A DNA stretch of 64,000 nucleotides from Litsea cubeba. Its lineage: Eukaryota; Streptophyta; Magnoliopsida; Laurales; Lauraceae. The translations under genes and the position numbers were made by a program. Below, piece by piece: positions 55,638-64,000 of this stretch. Position 1 is the first letter of the stretch, and each line of letters begins with the position of its first letter. The DNA is taken from the NCBI GenBank assembly GCA_012931725.1, contig CM022947.1, positions 26,726,246-26,790,245 on the forward strand, read 5' to 3'. The notes below the pieces were generated by a model. That model worked only from the letters and a program-made list of their open reading frames with translations. It had not been told where the DNA came from and made no database searches.

Positions 55638-55777
55638 GGACTTTTGTCACCTTGTAGCGGTGGTCGGTGTAGGATTTCCGCAGAGTTTTCTCTCTTTTCC
55701 TTCTCTGAATTTCTGTGCTTTGTCTGTGTCTCTGTCTGTGATTTTTCTTCGATTTCTTTCTTCTTGGTGAGCTCTCC

Positions 55778-55785
55778 TATTTATA
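55778..55785 (-). promoter_or_regulatory. TATA box of LTR D
   Basis: Minus-strand TATAAATA in GCCTATAAATAGGAGAGC. Confidence 0.75.
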
Positions 55786-56460
55786 GGCTTTTAGGTAGCC
55801 ATTTAGGAGGGTTTATGAGCCTTGATTGTCATAAAGCTACATAAAGGGAGGAGTTACAGAATTGAATTCTTTATTTTGTAACTCCTTTTTCTTGGCTTCT
55901 GATTGGCCGGAGGAGATTGAGGGCATTCAATTGGTTTTAATCGCCATGATGGGAGGAGTTTCATGGGTTAAATGTCATGAATCTCTTGACTTGTAACTCC
56001 CGAATGCTTGCTTCTGATTGGGCCGTCCAAAGAAATGGATTAATGACTGTAATAAAGCTAGTCAATTAATTGCATGAAGTGGTCGCCGAGCAGTTGAAGA
56101 GTCGCTGGCCGTGCCGCATCTTTTGGGATTCTTCTGTCGATGATCATCGATGGATCTTCATGTAGATCGACATCAGATTACCATATAATTTCAGGTGTTT
56201 GTTGCCAACAGCGGGTCGGTGCCATCTGTCCTGTCGATTTCTCGATCGGTTTGGTAGAAAGCACACTTTTTTTGGTTGACCGGGTGGCGATCAATATTGT
56301 TTTCGATACTCTTGATGATCGACCCGTGTTTTGGACGGATGTCAGAGGATTTGGTGTCTCAAAAGCATGAATTTTGGAAAGTACCAGAGGTTGGGCGCTT
56401 CGAATCGCGAAAAAACGGCGAAAACCGGGGTTTCCGGGGCCTTCCCGGTGACCCCGGGCT

Positions 56461-56511
56461 CCAGGGTCGCCGGCGACCCTGGGCCAGGGTCGCAGGGGTC
56501 TGCGACCCTGG
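56461..56511. repeat. GC-rich palindromes in U3 of LTR D
   Basis: A perfect 22-base palindrome at 56461-56482 has the core GGGTCGCCGGCGACCC. It is followed by CCAGGGTCGCAG (56484-56495) and its inverse CTGCGACCCTGG (56500-56511) with a 4-base loop. Decayed forms are in LTRs A (about 16070-16115), B (about 18038-18088) and C (about 29708-29760). Confidence 0.85.
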
Positions 56512-57532
56512 GGGGTTTTCCCCCTTTTTGTCCCGTTTTGTGTCCGTTTTTGCTGTTTTTCGATTCTTTTTTCTTCTGTATTTTTCCTTGACATTTTTGA
56601 TCATTTATTGGCATGATTTCCTTGTAGAAAACCTGATGAGAATCCTTGCATTTTGGTTTGCAAATTTTCCAATTTCCTGAGAAAGCCGAAGACTTTGTCG
56701 CGCAGAGCTGCCGATTTTCCGTCAGAAGCTGAAACTGCGTCAAACGATGTCGGAATGACCTGAAATTTGGTGTGAAGCGTGCTGAGCAATAAATAAGACC
56801 AATCATAGGCTTTTGTTTGAGTTTTGAAGCCGTTTGGGGTCTTATCACTAGTAGACTTGCTTTTGTCGCGATGAAGATGTCGCGGTTTGATGTACGGTCA
56901 ACCGATGTCCGATTGACTTGAAATTTGACAGGGAACCTATTGGAGTCATTTTAAGATGATCCATAGGCTCTATCTTGGAAACCATGGTCCCGGAGAGCTT
57001 TGCCGCCGAGAGGCCTGATTTGGCTTCCGAGCGTCAAACTATGATCAAATGTTGTCGAAATGACCTAAAATTTGACGTGTAGCCCTTTATAAGCATTTTG
57101 AAGCCGTCCATGTGCTCTATCTGATGAGTAATGGCCTCGGTGGTCCTCGCCGCCGAGAGGCTTGATTTAGCTGTTCGATGGTTGATGTAGGGTCAAACGT
57201 TGTCGGTTTGACTCGGAACTTGACGTGGAGCCTTTTGGAAGTATTTTGAGACCATCCATCGGCTCTGATCGAAGATTTGGTGTCTCCGATGCTTTTGCCG
57301 CCGAGAGCTCCTTTTCGGCTGTCGGAGAAGCGAAGTTAGGCCAAATGATTTTGAAATGGCCCGAAACTTCTTGTGTACTCCTCTTTTGGCTGTCTTGAAG
57401 GATCTTGCAGTTTTTGTTTGATTCTGACAAGATTTGATTTTTGGAAGTAGCATTGCCTATTTATGGCAGGTTGCGACTTCATGTAGCTCTTTGGATCTTT
57501 GAAGAGGCAAAGTGACATTTTTGGTGTCAACA

Positions 57533-60160
57533 ATAGCCACTGGTGAAAAGGTTTCCTCATAATCAATACCCTCTTTCTGAGTATATCCTTTCACCACCAG
57601 TCTTGCTTTGAAGGTTTCCACCTTCCCACCCGCTCCTCTCTTCCTCTTGTAGATCCACTTGCACCCTATGGGTTTAATCCCTTCAGGTGCATTCACAAGT
57701 TCCCAGACTAGATTGGAATACAAAGAATCCAATGCAGATTTCATCGCTTGCTGCCACATGTCAGCATCCATATCCGTCGCTGCTTCATCGTAACTAGCAG
57801 GATCCTCAACCAGATCTTCGGAGTCTGTCTTAAAAGACATTCCTAGATATCTTTCTGGCTGTCTAGAAATTCTCCCACTACGACGAGGCTTCGGAGTGTT
57901 AAAAGGAATATCCTGTTCATCTACCGCCTCAGGACCTGGTACAGATGTTATAGGAGATCCCGGAAGAATCTCCTCAAGGGTTTCTTTACAACTAAGCTCT
58001 TGGTACATCATACAATCATCCTCCAAGTACCTAGCATGAGTGCTGATAAGCACTTTTTGCTCCTTTGGATGATAAAAGATGCCACCTCTCGTTCCCTTAG
58101 GATACCCAATGAAGTAGCACATTTTCGATTTGGGTTCCAGCTTGGTAGCTTTATCATTCAGTACATAGGCTGGACAACCCCAAATGTGGATATGTCTTAA
58201 ATTGGGTTTTCGACCTGTCCACATTTCTTGCGGTGTCCTAGGCACTGATTTAGAAGGTACCAGATTTAAAATGTATGCTGCTGCTTCTAGGGCATATCCC
58301 CCAAAAGAGATAGGTAGGGTTGCATGACTCATCATGGACCTTACCATATCAAGAAGGGTACGGTTTCTTCTCTCCGCTACACCGTTTTGCTGGGGTGTAC
58401 CCGGTGCAGACAACTGAGACACAATCCCATGTTATGTGAGGTACTCTTTGAACTCACCCAGGAGGTACTCGCCACCTCGATCAGATCGAAGGGCTTTGAT
58501 ATGTTTCCCTAGTTGTAACTCCACCTCAGCCTTGAATTGATTAAATTTATCAAACGCCTCAGACTTGCATCGCATTAAGTACACATATCCATACCTAGAG
58601 TAATCATCAGTGAAGGTGATGAAATACTCATAACCTCCCGAGCCGGTTTGTTCATAGGACCACACACATCAGTGTGAACCAATTCTAACAACTCTTTTGA
58701 CCTCAGTCCCTTTGCAGAGAATGACCTTTTGGTCATCTTTCCCTTGAGACAAGATTCGCACTGAGGCAAAGGTTCAAGATCTAATGAGCTCAAAGGCCCA
58801 TCTTCTACCAACCTCTGAATCCGTTTTAGGTTAATGTGACCCAAACGTAAGTGCCAAAGATAAGTGTCATTGGTTGAAGATACCTTCCTTTTAAGGGAAG
58901 TTGAGCTTTCTAGTTGTACATTTTGCAGTGTGGGAGCAATAGGATATATATAAAATAAGTTATCATGCATTCTACCGGAACATATAACATTTCCATCTCT
59001 ACTGATATCAACACCAGAATGGAAGGAAACTGAATAATTAAATTCAATGAGTCTGGAAACTGAAATTAAATTCTTCCTCATGTCCGGAACATAGAAAACA
59101 TTATTTAAAACTAATATCCCATCACATGAAAAATGTAAGGAAACAACTCCCACTGCAACTGCCCAAACTTTGGCTCCAGTTCCAACTCTAAAGGCAAACT
59201 CTCCTTTCTCAAACTTCTGCATTATCTGAAACCCCTGCAATGAATTGCAGATATGATTAGTGGCTCCAGAGTCTACTATCCACGAATCAGTAGAATCAAC
59301 CACAAGACAAGTTTCAAAGTAGTAGGAAAGAGATATACCTTTCTTAACTGAGGCTAGGAACTTAGGACAATCTTTCTTCCAATGACCTTTGAGGCCACAC
59401 TTGAAGCATTTCCCTTTTGGATTTTCACCTGTACCCTTGTCCTTCTTTTTACCAGTATTGCCCTTTTCTGTCCCTTTCCCTTATCCTGCTTCTTCTTCAA
59501 CTTCTTCCCTTTCGGGTTCAGTTTAGAGGAAGACTGGAAAAAGTGAGCTTGGGCTTTGGGCTTCATGATAGCCTCTGCCGCCTGGAGTTCTTTTATTAAC
59601 TCAGATAGAGTCATGTCCATCTTGCTCATATTAAAATAGAGCTTGAACTAAGTGAAAGAGTCCGGCAGAGTTTCGAGAATCATATCAGTTTGACTCTCTG
59701 TATCAATCTCAGCCCCTAGAATCTCAGCCACATTGAAACAATCCATCATCTTGAGCAAATGCTCTCTGACAGGTGTTCCCTCAGCCATCCTAGTATTCAT
59801 GATTGTCCTTATAGCAGCTTGCCTAGCTGGCCTACTTTTGTCTGCGAACATCTCAGACAAGGACATCATGATGTCAGAAGCTGTGTCCATTTGCTCGTGC
59901 TATGTTTGCAACACATTGGACATGGATGCAAGCATGTAGCATTTAGCCATCCTATTCGCTTTCTTCCATTTCCTTTTAGCCCCTAGCTGGTCATCAGTAG
60001 AATCAGCATAAATCTCAGGACAGGGTTCCGACAAGACATACTTGTACTCCTCAGCAGTGAGTACTATGTCAAGATTTCTCTTCCAATCTACGTAATTAGG
60101 GCCAGTCAGTTTGTTCTCACGAAGAATCCTTATAAACGGGCTAAAAGAACCCTTAGTCAT
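57533..60160 (-). pseudogene. gag-pol: Copia Gag-Pol of I, broken and truncated in RT
   Basis: Gag starts at 60160 (MTKGSFSPFIRILRENKLTG) with NYVDWKRNLDIVLTAEEYKY. Stops lie at about 59900 and 59648. A frame change near 59460 precedes the zinc knuckle CFKCGLKGHWKKDC (about 59375-59415). Protease WIVDSGATNHIC (about 59270) and GAG-pre-integrase WHLRLGHINLKRI follow in the next frame. A second change near 58640 leads into integrase (FTDDYSRYGYVYL, a stop at about 58432, then GTPQQNGVAERRNRT). RT begins with PIGCKWIYKRKRG and stops at EETFSPVA, where LTR D begins. The lineage within copia is not assigned. Confidence 0.9.
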
Positions 60161-61936
60161 CTCTCTCTGGATATGAACGGATTATAATTAGACAGGCAGT
60201 ATATATATGTTACATGCATATGGTGCTAGTTATAAAAGGGAAAAGATGCACAAAACTTTCTTTTTACATTATTTAACCCTAATCATAATGTATCAGTGTT
60301 TCAACCTCCTCATAGACCCTCCATCGAAGGGATGGCCGAGCCTACAGTTACGTTGAATTAAGGTATGCTTATTTGGATTATCACTATCTGGATACACATA
60401 TCCAGTGGCAGTCCAATCACTGATTTTTTTGGCCTCATATGACAAATAACTCTAACTCCTAGGGAGAGGTCATTACCGTCTTATGTCAAGTGTATTACCA
60501 TCTCTTATGAAATTTCCCAGAATGTCTATGACTTGAGTCCTCCGAAGGGAAGTGACTTTAATCCATTCTTAAAGTGAACTTTAGTAAAGAGCTCCACCGA
60601 AGGGATGGCCACTCCCACCAACACTTCATTGACATTCTATAGAAGTGATCTTTAGTAAAGAACTCCACCGAAGGGATGGCCGCTCCTACTAACACCTCAT
60701 TACGAATATTCACAGTAGTTCACCCACTAACCCATCAAAGTGATCTTTAATAAAGAACTCCACCGAAAGGGTGGCCACTCCCACTAACACCTTATTGAGA
60801 TAACATGAACCGAGAATGGAAGGCCGTGGGGTTTTTCCAAACCCCTCTCCCACTTGATTATTTATCACTAGGGTTTTTAAATAAAATATTCTTTTTGACC
60901 TTTACATTGTTTACTCAAAAACTCTTTTAAATCTAGCAAACTTAGTTAATTAAAATTATGACTCAATGACTTAAGTCATCTTAAAAATAAATAACCTTTG
61001 CTTTAAAACATTTGAGTAAATTACTTTAAAGAGTCAAAAACCTAACTTGGATTATGGGAACCCTTAGGTAGCATCTTATTAGATTTTAGTTTAGCCTCTT
61101 TTGGAAACCAAGGGTACCAAGATAAACTAAACCCTAACCAATTTTAAACCTTAGACAAAAAGAAGGTGCTGGTCTAAGTTCCGTTTAAAAACAGTTAGCC
61201 AAACTAAAAACAATCCAATATAGAAAGATGCCAATTTTAAAACCTAATGGTGGCCATGTTTCTAGGTGACAATTGTAGCAATTATATAAAGCATTCAATC
61301 ATGCATTCCATATATAAAAGCAAATAAAAAAGAATGCAATCCTTGATGGCTCCCTGCTCTTTGGATTTCAAGTCCTTATCGAACAAGGACATCAAAAATA
61401 GATCTAATCTTGCACCAAGAATCCTTGTCTCCTCCATCACTAAGGAACCCGGTTACTAGCAACCTATCTTGCTTGAAGCTTTCTTCTTCTTGCTTGTTAC
61501 AATAAATGAAATTTATACAAGCAAACCCATGAAAAAAAAAACCAAAAATTACATTGGAGATACCTATGCTTTTCAAGAAAGCTTACATCAAGACTAGTTG
61601 GAATAAAAGTAAGGAAAAAAAATATAACTTCCTATGATTGCTAAACGCGCAATCGTACACTTTCCAACTAATGAAAAAACATCCAAATCCACACAATAAA
61701 AATGCGAACCATCAAGGATGCAAATATGGCTGCAAACAAAGAGGTTAGTGCATGCAAAACGCAATGTACAGCACTATACAAATCTGGAAAATAAATTCCA
61801 GCAATCTGAAAACAGCCTGCACGCATTATAAAGCATCATACAGTTCTAGAAAATAAATTCCAGAGGGTGCCACCATGCCCTTAATTAAACTAGGATTAAT
61901 ATTAACACAACATGGGATCGTGATTTCACATGGAGT
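60161..61936 (-). repeat. Leader of copia I with repeated CTCCACCGAAGGG units
   Basis: About 1.8 kb between primer site and gag, unusually long for a copia leader. Units with CTCCACCGAAGGGATGGCC lie at about 60319, 60593, 60663 and 60759, the last three joined by AAAGTGATCTTTA(G/A)TAAAGAA-like spacers. The remainder (60800-61936) is AT-rich without visible genes. Confidence 0.7.
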
Positions 61937-61949
61937 GGCTCTGATACCA
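61937..61949 (-). promoter_or_regulatory. Primer binding site of copia I
   Basis: Minus strand TGGTATCAGAGCC, complementary to initiator tRNA-Met. Confidence 0.88.
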
Positions 61950-61960
61950 CTTAAAGAACA

Positions 61961-63978
61961 TGCAATATTTCAGATCTGGACATCACTAGGGGAAGACGTC
62001 CATAGCTGATTTGGAATAAGCAAAACAGATTTTAAAAAATCTGATCTCAGCAGCGCAGAACAGCCATATAAATCGCATAAAAACTCCATCGAATCATGAT
62101 CAACAAGTGTATAATAAAAGGAGATAAAAGAAGACTATTACCTTGATGATATGAAGACTTCAAATATCTTAAAATAAAGATCCAAAGGGCTGATCTCAGA
62201 TCTGCAATCAGCAATCTGGTTGCTGGAATTTTCTATAGTAGCCTTGCTTTTGATATTTCACTTCCAAATCTGATTGGCTAAGATAGTGGGATCTGAATAT
62301 GGATTTCTTGATGGGTTTTCTGAATTATACTATATGGAAAAATTCAGACTTGAAGCTCTCTTCAAGGAAGAAGAATAAGAGGCCAAGGACGTGTGCAATA
62401 AATGGGTGTTAACGGCCAAGGAATGTATTCCTTTTTTTATTGCAAACCTAGGGATGACTTTCCCAAAAGACTTTTCCTACAAATCCTCTTGGACATCCCT
62501 CAAAAGAAATATACCATGCCAAGATTTATTTCTTCTAAGTTCAGTCCAATTAGAAAAGGAAGATAAAAAGGAACATCCCATAAACTTAGCAATTAGTTAC
62601 CTTAGGTGTGCAACACCTACTAATTTTAAGTTTCTAAAATAAAAAGGAAACTATACTATAGGAATTCTTATCCAAAGATGAGTCCAACTTTCCAAGTAAA
62701 GAAACGTACTCAAAGTTGGAAACCTCTCACAAGTAGTTCCTATTATGGCCGACCCACATGATTATAAATCACACCATGGCCCACAAGTCAATAATTTAGC
62801 TAGAGTCAAATTCATGTATGCCATCAAAGGCCTATTTGAATTTAAACTCAAAATTATTTTTCCACTAAAACAATTCAACCACATGTCATCTAAACAAATT
62901 AGGAAACCATGCCAATATAGGAAAGTGACTAGAGAAGGGACCAAAAGACATATTTGCCATTGGCTCCCAAAATGACCAAAATGTCCATGCTAAACCCATA
63001 GCAACATTAAGACCATTTTAACCTTAACGCATTCCACTAAAGAGTTATGGTTGAACTCTAGGGATAAATATTTAATATGATTTTAAGCTAGTCAGAAAGT
63101 GACAGTCGTCTTCGACCTATTAAGTAAAATGACCAAAATGCCCCTCCATGTAACATCCATAATCAAGTCAGGTTATCAAAGGCACTATCAACCTTCTCGA
63201 TTAAATCTCAGCCTCAGAACTTCATATCCTTGACTTAATCATCATCCGGATATCATTCTCTTGGTCCAGGGAGCGACCCACAAGTTTAATATCCATATGG
63301 AACATCCATATACTAAGATCTTAGATTTTTATGATTAATCAGATAATTCTAAGGGGACGATCACTCCATCACTAGATGGCATATATTCTTTATTGCATCT
63401 GCACATCCCAACTAATCAAGCCCGAGCACCTAAAACACAGAGCTGTTGACCCATGTGAAGGATCTCACCCATAGTGAATTAAAGCACAAGAACTCGACTT
63501 CGTCAGTTCATCCACAAATGCTCAAGATTAAGAGCACTGGTCACTCAGTAGCATGAGGTGACTCGATCTCTCTTAATGATAGTACTATTTTAGAGATCAC
63601 ACCTACAATGGTCCTGTTCAATGCATGACATATACACTGATGAGATAAATCTGGGATAGACCTCCCGTGACTTAGGTAAGTCACCCTGAATACAGGAGAG
63701 TATCTCACTATAACTTATACCAAGATGAAGTGCCCAACTCCATCTCTCAGTTATGACCAAATTTGTTGTTTCCAGTATCCATGACTCAGACCTATCTATG
63801 TGTACTATCATTTACTACACACCTAATTCATTTAGTAGAAATAATGGGCCTTACCCAACCATACATATATACATGCAGAAATAGAAAAAGATTCATTCCA
63901 TTAAATAACCAGTAAATATCCAGTGACAAAAGATCAGAGTGCTGCTAGTGGGCTTTAGGGCATACACCAATCCCAACA
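61961..63978 (-). repeat. 5' LTR of copia I
   Basis: The plus strand ends CCAATCCCAACA, so the LTR starts TGTTGGGATTGGTGTATGCC on the minus strand, a start common in plant copia elements. The other border is either TGCAATATTT at 61961 or up to 10 bases nearer the primer site. Reading frames inside it (for example 62391-62642) have no support. Confidence 0.8.
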
Positions 63979-64000
63979 AATATAACTATCATGTGCAAGA
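63979..64000. other. Flank resembling the interior of element G
   Basis: These 22 bases match 24236-24257 with one clear difference (atatAact against atatGact). Copia I seems to have inserted into another copy of the G family. Confidence 0.6.

Larger units (their letters stand above)
41612..57532 (-). mobile_element. Tat-lineage element, copy D (5' part), interrupted by copia E
   Basis: Minus-strand 5' LTR (54951-57532), primer site, leader, gag and protease, ending at 41612 in the junction with F. Element E (45951-52715) sits in the leader 50 bases before the gag start. D itself interrupts the RT of copia I at 57533. Pol beyond the protease and the 3' LTR are missing. Confidence 0.9.
54951..57532 (-). 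repeat. 5' LTR of Tat copy D
   Basis: The plus strand runs TGATGGACC to TGTCAACA, 2582 bases, with full U3 modules. The flank at 57533-57537 (atagc) lies in the RT of copia I. It contains the best preserved GC hairpins of the family at 56461-56511. Confidence 0.92.
57533..63978 (-). mobile_element. Copia element I (5' part), cut by Tat copy D
   Basis: On the minus strand: 5' LTR (about 61961-63978), primer site, a long repeat-bearing leader, gag, protease, integrase and the start of RT. The rest is missing beyond the insertion of D at 57532. It is not related closely to E, F or G. Confidence 0.88.

Noticed and set aside
62391..63811. Small host genes between 62.3 and 63.8 kb
   Set aside because: The whole segment lies within the LTR of copia I, and the frames are short with no recognisable domain.

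Overview
The window is an intergenic block of a plant nuclear genome. It holds no recognisable host gene, tRNA or rRNA. Nearly every kilobase belongs to a long terminal repeat (LTR) retrotransposon of the Ty3/gypsy or Ty1/copia class, nested and rearranged. The plant assignment rests on the element types: a Tat-lineage gypsy with two RNase H domains and an antisense extra gene, SIRE-like copia elements, a chromovirus-like gypsy, and copia primer sites for initiator tRNA-Met. The species cannot be told; a flowering plant is likely.

Layout. 1-16838: minus-strand Tat-lineage element A, whose 3' LTR lies left of the window. It has a long open pol (3871-10926), a lightly broken gag (10927-12909), and, downstream of pol on the opposite strand, a spliced extra gene (1-2254). 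Its 5' LTR is 14531-16838. 16839-19536: 3' end and LTR (B) of a plus-strand sister element, apparently the target of A. 19537-20112: unassigned AT-rich DNA. 20113-22284: decayed chromovirus-like gypsy pol (H). 22285 to about 22870: start of an unrelated gypsy-type LTR (J). About 22871-28682: SIRE-like copia derivative G with two LTRs and a gag remnant but no pol.

28683-57532 is a large inverted arrangement. Tat copy C (plus, 28683-36193) and Tat copy D (minus, 41612-57532) face each other, each with 5' LTR, leader and broken gag. Between them lies copia element F (36194-41611), with scarred right-hand junctions. Inside the leader of D sits the youngest insertion, copia element E (45951-52715): near-identical LTRs, a 5-bp target duplication (ATCAC) and one 1356-codon ORF lacking RNase H. 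57533-63978: a different copia element (I), cut in its reverse transcriptase by D, with its 5' LTR at 61961-63978. The last 22 bases match internal DNA of G, so I probably landed in another G-family copy.

Functionally these are replication modules. Gag packages the RNA; protease, reverse transcriptase, RNase H and integrase copy and insert it; LTRs give promoter and polyadenylation; primer sites and polypurine tracts start the DNA strands. Only pol of A and the Gag-Pol of E remain open over long stretches. The four Tat LTRs share a TATA box, a G-run/C-run hairpin downstream of it, a short ATAGCC repeat array and a modular U3. The most notable points are the antisense spliced gene, the G-patch between protease and RT of A, the RNase H-less but recent element E, the pol-less element G, and palindromic CGGTCGACCG motifs shared by LTRs of two copia families.
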